This document shows positions 1-9,743 of a stretch of DNA of 42,333 bases, in pieces (the first letter of the stretch is position 1; the number at the start of each line of letters is the position of its first letter). This DNA is from an uncultured Clostridium sp. (GTDB lineage Bacteria; Bacillota; Clostridia; TANB77; CAG-508). The stretch lies in contig CANPOS010000015.1 of the NCBI GenBank assembly GCA_947575745.1, positions 1 through 42,333 on the forward strand, read 5' to 3'. The notes beneath the pieces were generated by a model, which saw only the letters and a list, made by a program, of their open reading frames with translations, was not told where the DNA came from and did not search any database. The position numbers were made by a program, and so were the translations under genes.

Positions 1-925
1 GGAAGAACAAAGACATCGGGAACAGTAACACAGGCAACAAAAACAAGTGGAATGAGTTCAAGTGATTTAGGAAAAACAACAGAAATAGGAAAATATGTAA
101 ATTATGTACCGGCAGGAAGTAATTATACAGTAAACTCAACATATTCAGGTTATAGCTTAAATCAAACATTTGTAGCAAATAACAATATGAAGTGGAGAAT
201 ATGGGGAGTAGAAGGAAATAAGCTACTACTAATATCAGAAACATTAGCAGGAAATATAGCGTTACAAGGAGCAGAAGGATATAACAATGCAGTAAAAATA
301 TTAAATGATGCATGTAGCACTGCCTATGGAAATAGTAGTTATGGAAGTGCAATAAAAGTAAGAAGTATAAATCAAGATGATATAGATAAAGTAACAAACA
401 TGACAACAGATGCACAAAGGAAGGCAGTAAACTCAAGTTATGGAAGTTCATATACACCAAGTAATTATCAGTGGCCAAATATCTATGGACAAGAGCCAAG
501 TAAAACAGGGGGAGGAAGCTTAGATAGAAGTAGTCAAAGTAGTTGGTATACAGGAACAACAAGATCAAGATTTACAGGAAAGAGTACAAGTTACAATTAC
601 ACTGTACACATGTATACGACAAATACAATGTATAATGCGTTGCTAACAAACATGATCGCGAGCTCAACTAGTGGAACGATGAATCACACTTCATACTGGG
701 TCGCTTCGCGCTGTGTCGACTTTGACAGTGGCAGTGCGTATTTCGACGTGTTCGCTGTGTACAGCGGTTATGTGGGCGTCGAGTTCTTGTATAGCTCGAG
801 CCCCTACTCGTACAGCCCTAACAATGCGGTGCGCCCCGTAGTTGAAGCCAATCTAGACTCCGTTGCAATCCGGAGGCAGTGGTTCAGGAACAGCATCAAG
901 CCCTTATTCAATGGCACTAAAATAA
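1..925 (+). CDS. Surface/pilin-like protein with hypervariable C-terminal domain, 5'-partial, one +1 CGG recoding site
   Basis: The frame is open from base 1, so the true start lies upstream. The N-terminal part (IGKYVNY, MKWRIWGVEG, LLLISETLAG) resembles a clostridial secreted family that often carries a prepilin-like leader; the leader is not visible here. The C-terminal part (SYWVASR ... NNAVRPVV) looks like a C-type-lectin or formylglycine-enzyme-like fold of the kind diversified by retroelements. In the zero frame the protein runs past the VRPVV motif into an unrelated tail ending at 954. Dropping the C of the in-frame CGG at 871 gives the expected ending GGSGSGTASSPYSMALK and a stop at 923-925, about 307 residues in the window. 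The last 300 bases are GC-rich compared with everything around them. Ligand and role are unknown; surface binding is inferred. Confidence 0.7.
640..925 (+). other. Candidate DGR variable repeat (VR)
   Basis: Base composition changes abruptly from AT-rich to GC-rich. From the TAC at 694 to the CCC at 837, 48 consecutive codons contain none ending in A, although A-ending codons dominate the rest of the window. Many are NNC or NNT codons for Y, F, D, S, G and N, the spectrum expected when AAY codons of a template repeat are randomised at their two adenines. The position at the 3' end of the gene, in a YWVASR...VRPVV domain, fits a variable repeat. No template repeat or reverse transcriptase is present in this window, so the call is an inference. 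Confidence 0.6.
871..873 (+). other. In-frame CGG(A), +1 recoding site 1 (variable surface protein)
   Basis: The context is ATC CGG AGG. Dropping the C gives ATC GGA GGC and the family-like tail GGSGSGTASSPYSM. The zero frame gives an unrelated RRQWFRNS tail. Confidence 0.75.
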
Positions 926-1071
926 ATGACTTAACTGTAACTCAAATCGCTTAAATTGGACGATTCGGGATCACTGAAAAAGTAGCATAAAATTTTAACT
1001 AAAATTAATAAAAATCCGAAAAATAGAAAATTAAATCCATTTTTTTGATTTTTGTAATTTTAAATAGCAAA

Positions 1072-1102
1072 TTAAAGAAAATAGCTTGGCTATTTTCTTT
1101 AA
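1072..1102. terminator. Perfect 14-bp hairpin after the surface gene
   Basis: The arms 1072-1085 and 1089-1102 are perfectly complementary around a 3-nt loop. No long T tract follows the downstream arm, so termination is likely but not certain. The rest of 926-1208 shows no gene; a short GC-richer stretch (926-975) continues the composition of the variable region. Confidence 0.55.
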
Positions 1103-1208
1103 TCATCCAAACTAACTTCATTAATTTTTTGTTTTCTATTATTAGTAATATATTGTGAACCAAAAAGTTAGACACTGTCATAATTTACAACAAATTATGA
1201 CAAATATA

Positions 1209-1237
1209 TTGACTATTTCCCATAAAGAAGCTAAAAT
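1209..1237 (+). promoter_or_regulatory. Sigma-A type promoter of prs
   Basis: TTGACT at 1209-1214, a 17-base spacer and TAAAAT at 1232-1237 lie just upstream of the GGGGGAAA ribosome site and the prs start at 1275. Confidence 0.6.
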
Positions 1238-1274
1238 TATATTATAAAATACCATATTTAGGGGGAAAATTAAA

Positions 1275-2225
1275 ATGGAGAATCTAAAAGTGTTTTCATG
1301 CAGTGATTCAGCAGATAGTTTTACAAAAGAAGTATGTGATAGTCTAGGAATTGAAGTAGGAAAGATAAGCAGGATGAAATTTAAAAATGATAACACATTC
1401 GTTCAATTGCTAGAAACAGTAAGAGAAAAAGATGTATATTTTATACAAACGACAACACCACCAGTAAATGAAAGAATAATGGAATTGTTAATAGCAGTTG
1501 ATGCGGCAAAAAGAGCATCAGCAAAAAGAATAACAGTAGTGTTACCTTACTTTATGTACTCAAGATCAGACAAGAAGGATCAACCAAGAGTACCAATAAC
1601 AGCAAAACTAATGGCAGAATTAATAGAAGCAGCAGGAGCAAACAGAGTAATAAGCTGTGATCTACATAACTCAGCAATACAAGCATACTTCAATATAAAT
1701 TGTGACAGACTATCAGCACAAAACATATTACAAGCATATTTCAAAGAAAAGAACTTTAAAGATATGGTAATAGTTGCAACAGATGCAGGAAGCACTAAGA
1801 AAGCATATAAATATTCTAAATTCTTTAATTGTCCAATTGCAATGATAGACAAAAGAAGAGATGGAAATGACGACAGAGCAATAGCAACAACAATAATAGG
1901 AGATGTAAAAGACAAAACAGCAGTAGTATTTGATGATGAGATCGATACAGCAGGTTCAATGTTAGAAACAGCAAATATACTAAAAGAATTTGGCGCAAAA
2001 GAAATATATGCAGGATGTACACATGGAGTATTATCAGGACCAGCAATAGAAAGAATAAAAAACGCACCATTTAAAGAAGTAGTAATAACAAACACAATAC
2101 CATTACCAAAAGAAAAAGAATTACCACAAATAAAAGTATTATCAATAGCACCATTATTTGCAGAAGCGATAAAAAGACTTAATGAAAATAAAGCTATGGG
2201 AGACTTATTTGGGCAATTTTGTTAA
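1275..2225 (+). CDS. prs: Ribose-phosphate pyrophosphokinase (PRPP synthetase)
   Basis: This cytoplasmic enzyme transfers pyrophosphate from ATP to ribose 5-phosphate, giving PRPP for nucleotide, histidine and tryptophan synthesis. At 316 residues it has the usual length. Visible are the start MENLKVFSCSDSADSF, the catalytic-loop region with PYFMYSRSDKKDQPR, SCDLHNSAIQAYF, ATDAGSTKKA, and the PRPP-binding segment VVFDDEIDTAGSM at about residues 217-229. The ATG follows GGGGGAAA by 8 bases. The gene has its own promoter and is followed by the separate rpsU promoter, so it looks monocistronic. The sequence is somewhat divergent from the bacillary class I enzyme but no motif is missing. Confidence 0.93.
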   Translation: MENLKVFSCSDSADSFTKEVCDSLGIEVGKISRMKFKNDNTFVQLLETVREKDVYFIQTTTPPVNERIMELLIAVDAAKRASAKRITVVLPYFMYSRSDKKDQPRVPITAKLMAELIEAAGANRVISCDLHNSAIQAYFNINCDRLSAQNILQAYFKEKNFKDMVIVATDAGSTKKAYKYSKFFNCPIAMIDKRRDGNDDRAIATTIIGDVKDKTAVVFDDEIDTAGSMLETANILKEFGAKEIYAGCTHGVLSGPAIERIKNAPFKEVVITNTIPLPKEKELPQIKVLSIAPLFAEAIKRLNENKAMGDLFGQFC

Positions 2226-2232
2226 ATAAGCC

Positions 2233-2261
2233 TTGACAAACAGTAAGCGAAGATATATAAT
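2233..2261 (+). promoter_or_regulatory. Consensus sigma-A promoter of rpsU
   Basis: TTGACA at 2233-2238, exactly 17 bases, then TATAAT at 2256-2261: a perfect consensus promoter, as expected for a highly expressed ribosomal protein gene. Confidence 0.85.
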
Positions 2262-2315
2262 AAACAAGTCTTGTAAGACGCTTAGAATAGAAAACACTGG
2301 AAGGGGGGAGTAATA

Positions 2316-2486
2316 ATGTCAGAGGTAAAAGTTAATAATGGTAACATAGAAGACGCTTTAAAAAGATTTAAAAGACAATGTGCAAGAAATGGAGTATTGC
2401 AAGAAGTTAGAAAAAGAGAACATTATGAAAAACCTAGTGTAAAGAGAAAGAAAAAGTCAGAGGCAGCAAGAAAAAGAAAATTTTAA
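2316..2486 (+). CDS. rpsU: 30S ribosomal protein S21
   Basis: The 56-residue basic protein begins [20 protein letters not shown] and ends with a lysine/arginine-rich tail ([18 protein letters not shown]), the typical length and shape of bacterial S21. S21 sits on the platform of the small subunit near the anti-Shine-Dalgarno end of 16S rRNA and helps initiation. The ATG at 2316 lies 6 bases after AAGGGGGGAG, a very strong ribosome site. The gene stands alone between a consensus promoter and a hairpin terminator. Confidence 0.93.
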   Translation: MSEVKVNNGNIEDALKRFKRQCARNGVLQEVRKREHYEKPSVKRKKKSEAARKRKF

Positions 2487-2497
2487 TAAAAATAAAG

Positions 2498-2530
2498 AAA
2501 AGATTTCTGAAAAATGGAATCTTTTTTTGT
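2498..2530 (+). terminator. Intrinsic terminator of rpsU
   Basis: AAAAGATTTC (2498-2507) pairs with GGAATCTTTT (2516-2525), with one G-U pair, and runs straight into a T tract. Confidence 0.75.
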
Positions 2531-2550
2531 TATTAATTTAGATTTTAGAG

Positions 2551-2668
2551 GAATAAGAGAATAATTATTTTTCGATAGACGTTGGGGGACCTTTTTAGAA
2601 AATGTTTGAACGAAGTGAAATACATTTTCTAAAATGGGGACGCAAGAAAAAGAATTATTCTCTTATTC
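2551..2668 (+). repeat. Structured intergenic repeat, copy A (GATAGACGTTGGGG family)
   Basis: The outer arms 2551-2573 and 2646-2668 pair over 22 of 23 positions. Inside lie the conserved core GATAGACGTTGGGGGACC (2574-2591), an inner hairpin TAGAAAATGT/ACATTTTCTA (2596-2605 with 2622-2631) and a second core TGGGGACGC (2635-2643). Copies B and C share the cores and the fold but not the outer-arm sequence. I cannot assign it to a known RNA family. It could be a structured RNA or a REP-like palindromic repeat. Confidence 0.7.
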
Positions 2669-2695
2669 ATATATAAAATAAAATTACAAAAAGCC

Positions 2696-2725
2696 TTGTA
2701 TAAATTAAAAACAATATAGTATACT
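2696..2725 (+). promoter_or_regulatory. Promoter of the yfmF gene
   Basis: TTGTAT at 2696-2701, an 18-base spacer and TATACT at 2720-2725, 36 bases before the start codon at 2762. Confidence 0.5.
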
Positions 2726-2761
2726 AAAATATATGTAATTAAGAGAAAGGAAGAAAGTTTT

Positions 2762-4027
2762 ATGGAATATAAAAAGCAAGAAATAAAAAAAGGAATAAAT
2801 ATGCATACAATAAGAACAGATAGCTTCAAAACAGACTTAATATCAGTATTTATAACAACACCACTAACAAGAGAAAATGTAACCAAAAATGCAATGATAC
2901 CAATGATATTAAGAAAAGGAAGTAAAAATCTAGACAATATAGAGAAGATAAACAAAAGCTTAGAAGAAATGTATGGAGCGGAATTCAACTGTGGTATAGA
3001 CAAAACAGGAGATAATCAGGTATTAAAATTCTATTTAGAGATAATAGATAACAAATATTTGCCAATGCAAGAAGATTTATTAAACAAAGGTATAAACACT
3101 TTATTTGAATTGGTTTTTGCCCCTACAATAGAAAATAACGCATTTAAGGCAGAATATATAGAAACTGAGAAACAAAAATTAAGAATAATCATAGAAGGGA
3201 AAAAAGACAATAAAGCAAAATATGCATATCTTAGATGCCAAGAAGAGATGTATAAAGATAAACCATTTGGACTATTCAAATATGGATATATAGAAGATAT
3301 AGAAGCAATAACTCCAGAAAATTTATATGAGTACTATAAAAAATTATTAGCAGAAAGCAAAATAGATATTTTTGTATCAGGAAACGTAGAAGAAACAAAA
3401 GTAGCAGAAATAATAAAAAATAATGGAAATATAAACGAATTGAAAGAAAGAGAAGCAATATATGAAAAAACAAATAATACAGTAGAAAAAAAAGAAGCAA
3501 AGGAAATAATAGAAAAAGCAGATGTAACACAAGGAAATCTAATTTTAGGACTATCAATTGAAGAAGAAAGCAAAAAAGAAAAATATGTGGCAGTTGTATA
3601 TAACTCAATACTAGGAGGCTCTGCTACCTCAAAAATGTTCCAAATAGTAAGAGAAAAGCATAGTTTAGCATATACAGCAGCATCAAACTATTTAAGACAC
3701 AAAAACAGTTTATTCATAAGATGTGGAATAGAAATAGAAAACTATGAGAAAACATTAAACCTAATAAAAGAACAAATAGAAGATATGAAAAATGGAAACT
3801 TTACAGATGAAGATATAGAAAATGGAAAAAATGGAATAATATCAATGATTAAATCAATACCAGACGAGCAAGACACAGGAATAACATATTATTTAGGGCA
3901 AGAATTATCAGAATATAAAATGACATTTGAAGAATATGAAAAAGAAATAAAAGCGGTAACTAAGCAAGAAATTATTGATTTTGCAAACAAAATCAATATA
4001 GATACGATTTACTTTTTGAAAAATTAA
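2762..4027 (+). CDS. yfmF: M16-family peptidase-like protein, YfmF type (inactive half)
   Basis: This 421-residue protein has the M16 (insulinase/processing-peptidase) fold. The region that would hold the zinc motif HxxEH reads NAMIPMILRKGSKNLDNIEKIN, so the metal site is absent, as in YfmF. The later M16 segment REKHSLAYTAASNYLRHKNSLFIRCGIE is conserved. The next gene encodes the HxxEH-bearing partner, matching the yfmF-yfmH pair of Firmicutes, where such pairs are linked to maturation of elongation factor P modification. A cytoplasmic heterodimer is inferred. The ATG follows AAAGGAAG by 8 bases. Confidence 0.85.
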   Translation: MEYKKQEIKKGINMHTIRTDSFKTDLISVFITTPLTRENVTKNAMIPMILRKGSKNLDNIEKINKSLEEMYGAEFNCGIDKTGDNQVLKFYLEIIDNKYLPMQEDLLNKGINTLFELVFAPTIENNAFKAEYIETEKQKLRIIIEGKKDNKAKYAYLRCQEEMYKDKPFGLFKYGYIEDIEAITPENLYEYYKKLLAESKIDIFVSGNVEETKVAEIIKNNGNINELKEREAIYEKTNNTVEKKEAKEIIEKADVTQGNLILGLSIEEESKKEKYVAVVYNSILGGSATSKMFQIVREKHSLAYTAASNYLRHKNSLFIRCGIEIENYEKTLNLIKEQIEDMKNGNFTDEDIENGKNGIISMIKSIPDEQDTGITYYLGQELSEYKMTFEEYEKEIKAVTKQEIIDFANKINIDTIYFLKN

Positions 4028-4122
4028 AAAGATTAAAAATTAATACAGTTTGTTATGCAAACTATATACTTAGACTGTAATAAGCAGAGATTTAACAGTC
4101 TTAGCAGAAAGGAAAAAATAGA

Positions 4123-5394
4123 ATGAATATAATAGAAAATGATAAGGTAAAAGAAAAACTTTATATAGAAAAGCTAGAAAATGGATTAACAGTAATGATA
4201 TTACCAAGAAAAAATGTCAGAAAAAAGTATATAATATGTGGACCTAATTTTGGATCAATAGACAATAACTTTATAATTCCAGGACAAGAAAAAGAAACAG
4301 TTCTTCCAGATGGAGTGGCACATTTTTTAGAACATAAAATGTTTGAACAAAAATCAGGAGTAAACAGTTTGGACACATTAACAGCAATAGGAGTAAATGC
4401 AAATGCATATACAACAAATGATCACACAGCATATTTATATGAGGCAACAGACAACTTTTATGATGCACTAGACGAATATATGGACTATATACAAAATCCA
4501 TATTATACAGATGAAAATGTAGAAAAGGAAAAAGGAATAATTGCACAAGAAATCAAAATGTATGAAGACTATCCAGAATGGCAAGTATATTTAAATGCAT
4601 TAAAATGTATGTACAAAAATCTTCCAATAAGATTAGATATAGCAGGAACAGTAGAATCAATATCAGGAATCACAAAAGAAATGCTATATGACTGTTATAA
4701 TAATTTCTATACACCAGCCAATATGGCTATGGTAATATGTGGGGATTTTGAGCCAGAACAAATATTAGAAGAAATAAAAAGAAGAATAACAATAAAAGAA
4801 AATAAGGAACTACCAAAAAGGATATATCCAAAAGAACCAATAGAAATAAATGAAAAAGAAAAAACAGTAAAAATGGAATTAAGCAATCCAATGTTTGCGA
4901 TAGGCTTTAAAGACAAAGTAGAAGATAATATGATAAAAAAACATATAGCAATAGAGATTATATTAAACACATTATTTGGAAAAAGCTCAAAATTATATAA
5001 AGAGCTTACAGATAATAATACTTTACTTGGAACACTTGATTTAGAATATGAATATTCAAAACAATATGCATTTATATTAATCACTGGAGTATCAAGAGAA
5101 CCAAAAAAGGTATATGAGAGAATAAATAAAGAAATAGAAGAAGCAATAAAAAATGGATTGAATGAAGAAGATTTTGAAAGAAACAAAAAGAAAATTTATG
5201 GTGATTATATAACAGAATATAATAGTGTAGAAGAAATATCAAAAATGTTTATATCAGACTTCTTTAAAGGAGAAAACAGTTTTGATTATCTAGAAGAATA
5301 TAATAATGTAACAAAAGAATATGCAGAAAGTATATTAAAAGAAGTGTTAGACTTAAACAAAGAAGTCCTATCCATTGTAGAGGGGAACGACTAA
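4123..5394 (+). CDS. yfmH: M16-family zinc peptidase, YfmH type
   Basis: This 423-residue M16 metallopeptidase carries the inverted zinc motif HxxEH as HFLEH (H67, E70, H71), followed by KMFEQKSGVNSLD. The second conserved acidic segment KEKGIIAQEIKMYED supplies the third metal ligand. With the preceding zinc-less M16 protein it probably forms a heterodimer, one half catalytic and one structural. The ATG lies downstream of GAAAGGAAAAAAT. The 95-base gap to yfmF contains small imperfect hairpins but no clear terminator, so the two are probably cotranscribed. Confidence 0.88.
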   Translation: MNIIENDKVKEKLYIEKLENGLTVMILPRKNVRKKYIICGPNFGSIDNNFIIPGQEKETVLPDGVAHFLEHKMFEQKSGVNSLDTLTAIGVNANAYTTNDHTAYLYEATDNFYDALDEYMDYIQNPYYTDENVEKEKGIIAQEIKMYEDYPEWQVYLNALKCMYKNLPIRLDIAGTVESISGITKEMLYDCYNNFYTPANMAMVICGDFEPEQILEEIKRRITIKENKELPKRIYPKEPIEINEKEKTVKMELSNPMFAIGFKDKVEDNMIKKHIAIEIILNTLFGKSSKLYKELTDNNTLLGTLDLEYEYSKQYAFILITGVSREPKKVYERINKEIEEAIKNGLNEEDFERNKKKIYGDYITEYNSVEEISKMFISDFFKGENSFDYLEEYNNVTKEYAESILKEVLDLNKEVLSIVEGND

Positions 5395-5421
5395 GAAAAT
5401 TATTAAATGAATATATTGAGA

Positions 5422-5543
5422 AGGAATAGGATATATATTATTTTTCGATAGACGTTGGGGGACCTTTCTAGAAAATGTATGAACAAAGTGAATTACATTT
5501 TCTTGAATGGGGACGCAAGAAAAATAATATATATCCTATTCCT
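5422..5543 (+). repeat. Structured intergenic repeat, copy B
   Basis: The outer arms 5422-5446 and 5519-5543 are perfectly complementary over 25 bp. The core GATAGACGTTGGGGGACC, the inner AGAAAATGTA/TACATTTTCT hairpin and the 3' core TGGGGACGCAAG match copy A almost base for base. The outer stem has an entirely different sequence from copy A, so pairing rather than sequence is conserved there. Confidence 0.7.
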
Positions 5544-5786
5544 AATATAAATTGCAAAGCAATTTTGCACAATTTTCTTACAAAATGTTTACAAATGTAT
5601 TACAATGAAGAAAATTGCCGTCGAAAAATATAATAAAACTAAAAAACACCATAAAAAAACATATAAAAAAGAAGAATTATGACTAACGAAAAAATCGTAA
5701 CGACATTTAAATTGATTGACTTTGAAAAAAATCTATGGTATTTTATCATTAACAGGGGAAAAAACGAGAATATGGAGGATAAATAT

Positions 5787-5921
5787 ATGTTAAATGATAA
5801 AATATGTAAAAAAAGAGAAGAATTAAACAAAAGCATAGAAGAAAAAAAAGATTATTCAGAAATATATAGAATAAGTGTAGAATTAGATCAATTGATAGTA
5901 GAATATTATGGAATAAAATAA
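5787..5921 (+). CDS. Spo0E-like aspartyl-phosphate phosphatase
   Basis: This 44-residue protein has the Spo0E family signature: the helix KICKKREELNKSIEEKK, then SVELDQLIVEYY, matching the SxxLDxLIxxY pattern. Family members dephosphorylate response regulators such as Spo0A and so hold back sporulation. I chose the ATG at 5787 because GGAGG stands 8 bases upstream and the protein then has the compact family length. An in-frame ATG at 5679 would add 36 unlike residues and lacks a ribosome site. The target is inferred from the family; no other sporulation gene lies in the window. Confidence 0.8.
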   Translation: MLNDKICKKREELNKSIEEKKDYSEIYRISVELDQLIVEYYGIK

Positions 5922-5933
5922 TAAGGTAAATGG

Positions 5934-5999
5934 ATGACTTTGTGGACAGACTTAAAAATCACCTTGCAAGGTGATTTTTAAGTCTGTCCACAAAGTCAT
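5934..5999. terminator. Perfect 33-bp palindrome between convergent genes
   Basis: Bases 5934-5966 and 5967-5999 are exact reverse complements with no loop. It lies between the spo0E-like gene and mecA, which converge, so it probably ends transcription from both sides. Each half contains the motif TTTGTGGACAGACTTAAAAA, related to repeats at 29322 and 41500, so it may be two repeat units tail to tail. Confidence 0.7.
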
Positions 6000-6014
6000 T
6001 CTTAAGTCCCTGTT

Positions 6015-6647
6015 TTAAATAAAATACTCTAAACTAGTAGAAAGAGCAGTATTTTCAATTATTAATTTTCCATATTCTTTAATTTTTCTTTCAAAAAGTT
6101 CAGAACTATTTACAAAATGAGCAAACTCAGTAATAGAAGAACAAATATAATCTAAGTTTGTAGAATTTGTGTTAATATCACTAAGTATCAAATAAAAGTT
6201 AGAATTGTATTCATATAAGTCAGAAGATTTTGCAAATTCAGAAATTTGTCTTTCATGAAGAGTATTATTTAAAAAAGTACAAAAATCACAAAAAGCATCA
6301 AAAGACTCAAATGAATAAATAGTCTTATCAAAATTCAACTTAGGACTTTTTCTTTTAATATGTAAATTCTTTTTTCTAGAAAGAGTTCTTTCCTCATTTT
6401 TATGTTCAAATTTAGTTATAGTTAGTATAAAATGTCCATCATTTAGGGCTAAAGCTTCTATCATAATTCTGCAATCATCAGTATTAAAACCAACTTCTTC
6501 ATCAGCCTTATTCAGCATATCCAAAAAAATATCTTGTGACTCAATAGAATTAGACATAAATGTATGAAAGTCTATGTTTCTATCGCTTAAATCCTCCATG
6601 TTCAAAGTAATACGTATCTTATTTTCATTAAGTTTTTCAATCTTCAT
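6015..6647 (-). CDS. mecA: Adaptor protein MecA
   Basis: This 210-residue protein begins MKIEKLNENKIRITLNMEDL, the typical MecA amino-terminal domain that binds substrates. A charged linker (EERTLSRKKNLHIKRKSP) and a C-terminal domain (YSFESFDAFCDFCTFLN ... SSDLYEYNSNFYLIL) follow; this second domain docks on ClpC. MecA targets proteins such as ComK to ClpCP for unfolding and degradation. The ribosome site AAGGAATGA lies further from the ATG than usual. The gene is alone on the minus strand, converging with the spo0E-like gene across a palindromic terminator. Confidence 0.85.
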   Translation of the reverse strand: MKIEKLNENKIRITLNMEDLSDRNIDFHTFMSNSIESQDIFLDMLNKADEEVGFNTDDCRIMIEALALNDGHFILTITKFEHKNEERTLSRKKNLHIKRKSPKLNFDKTIYSFESFDAFCDFCTFLNNTLHERQISEFAKSSDLYEYNSNFYLILSDINTNSTNLDYICSSITEFAHFVNSSELFERKIKEYGKLIIENTALSTSLEYFI

Positions 6648-6765
6648 ATAACAAAAATCATTCCTTCCTGCATCTATTATATCTATATTATACTACTAAT
6701 CATACAAAAAAGAAATAATAAAATTATGGAAAAAAATAAAATATTAAAGGTTTTCAACTAAATAC

Positions 6766-6794
6766 TTGAAAAATCTAATATATCCGTATATAAT
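6766..6794 (+). promoter_or_regulatory. Promoter of the radC-mre operon
   Basis: TTGAAA at 6766-6771, exactly 17 bases, TATAAT at 6789-6794. It is the only strong promoter found upstream of DUF4321, radC, mreBCD, mrdA and minC. Confidence 0.75.
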
Positions 6795-6803
6795 ATATAC
6801 GGA
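6783..6803. promoter_or_regulatory. Inverted-repeat operator over the -10 box
   Basis: TCCGTATATA (6783-6792), one central base and TATATACGGA (6794-6803) form a perfect 21-base inverted repeat that covers the whole -10 hexamer. A dimeric repressor bound here would block the promoter. It does not match the LexA box of Firmicutes. Confidence 0.5.
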
Positions 6804-6829
6804 AAAAAGAATTAGGAGGAATAAAAGAC

Positions 6830-7090
6830 ATGGCAACAAAAGAAAAAAATACATGGATATTAATAATATTTTTACTTGCAGGAATAGTACTTGGAGGACT
6901 AATAGGAGAATTAGCTGGAAAAATAGATTTTTTATGGTGGCTAGGATATGGACAAGAGTTTGGGTTAACAGAGCCATTAGTATTAAATTTACAAGTAGTA
7001 ATGCTAACATTTGCATTACAATTTAAAATAAATGTAGCAAGTATAATAGGAGTAGGAATAGCAATATTCCTATATAGAAAAGCAAGATAA
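6830..7090 (+). CDS. DUF4321 membrane protein
   Basis: This 86-residue protein has two hydrophobic segments (about residues 8-28, WILIIFLLAGIVLGGLIG, and 60-82, ending VASIIGVGIAIFLYRKAR) separated by a loop with LWWLGYGQEFGLTEP. It matches the DUF4321 family, small membrane proteins found beside radC and mreB in clostridia; the function is not known. The ATG at 6830 follows TTAGGAGGAAT. It is the first gene of the operon, 53 bases before radC. Confidence 0.8.
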   Translation: MATKEKNTWILIIFLLAGIVLGGLIGELAGKIDFLWWLGYGQEFGLTEPLVLNLQVVMLTFALQFKINVASIIGVGIAIFLYRKAR

Positions 7091-7143
7091 TAAATTTAGA
7101 TGGGGGCAAATTTAGTATCAGCATAAAGAAAGAAGGAGAAAAC

Positions 7144-8888
<1,745 letters not shown>

Positions 8889-8903
8889 GAAGGAAGATAA
8901 TAA

Positions 8904-9716
8904 GTGTATAATAAAAAAAAGGCAGGAATTATTGGAATAATCGTTACAATAGTAATATTAATTGTATTAGTATTTTTATCAAATCTTAAATTAAACAGTC
9001 TTTCTTATATAGAAAATGCATTTAGTACTATTATTATGCCTATACAAACAGGATACACTTATTTAAAAAACAAAGTAACAGGTAACACAAACTTTTTTAC
9101 AAATATGGATGAACTAAAAGCAGAAAATGAAGAATTAAAAAACAGAAATAGTGAGCTAGAACAATCATTAAGAGAATTGGAAATAATAAAGGCAGAAAAT
9201 GGGACTTTAAAAGAGTATTTTGATTTGAAACAGAAATATACAGACTATCAAACAATACCAGCATACATAATAAGTAAAGATATAAGTAATTATAGCAATA
9301 TATTTGTTATAAATGCAGGCAAAAAAGATGGAATAGATGTAAATATGACAGTTATTGCAGACGAAGGACTAGTAGGATATGTAATATCAGTAACAGAAAA
9401 TACAGCAAAAGTCCAAACAATAATAGATTCTTCAAGTGCGGTAACAGCAACAATTAATTCAACAGAAGATAGTATAGTATGTAAGGGAAGCTTAACTGAT
9501 AAATTATTAAAAGCAACTTATATACCAACTAATGCAAATATTTCAGAAGGAGATACAATAGAAACATCAGGTATGGGAGGAATATATCCTAAAGGAATAA
9601 CAATTGGAAAGATAAAACAAGCAGTAAAAATGTCTAATATATTAGATCGATATGCATGGATAGAACCAGCAGTTGATTTTGATAAAGTTGAGACAGTGCT
9701 AGTAATTACAAACTAA
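8904..9716 (+). CDS. mreC: Rod-shape protein MreC
   Basis: This 270-residue protein has a short cytoplasmic start, one membrane helix (about residues 8-26, IIGIIVTIVILIVLVFLS), a coiled coil (about 68-102, MDELKAENEELKNRNSELEQ) and a beta-rich outer domain. It links MreB filaments to the wall synthesis enzymes. The start is GTG at 8904, 8 bases after AGGAAGG and 15 bases after the mreB stop, so the two are probably coupled. Confidence 0.9.
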   Translation: MYNKKKAGIIGIIVTIVILIVLVFLSNLKLNSLSYIENAFSTIIMPIQTGYTYLKNKVTGNTNFFTNMDELKAENEELKNRNSELEQSLRELEIIKAENGTLKEYFDLKQKYTDYQTIPAYIISKDISNYSNIFVINAGKKDGIDVNMTVIADEGLVGYVISVTENTAKVQTIIDSSSAVTATINSTEDSIVCKGSLTDKLLKATYIPTNANISEGDTIETSGMGGIYPKGITIGKIKQAVKMSNILDRYAWIEPAVDFDKVETVLVITN

Positions 9717-9743
9717 TTTTTTTGACAATTAGAAAGGGAGAAA

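Noticed and set aside
1580..2095. Minus-strand ORFs opposite prs and other genes, rich in Leu, Ile and Phe
   Set aside because: They are shadows produced by A-rich coding strands, with no ribosome sites or recognisable domains.
2574..2643. c-di-GMP-I riboswitch in the GATAGACG elements
   Set aside because: Only the short GGGGACGCAAG string is similar. The other conserved loops and the tetraloop-receptor layout are missing, and copies are not placed as leaders with expression platforms.
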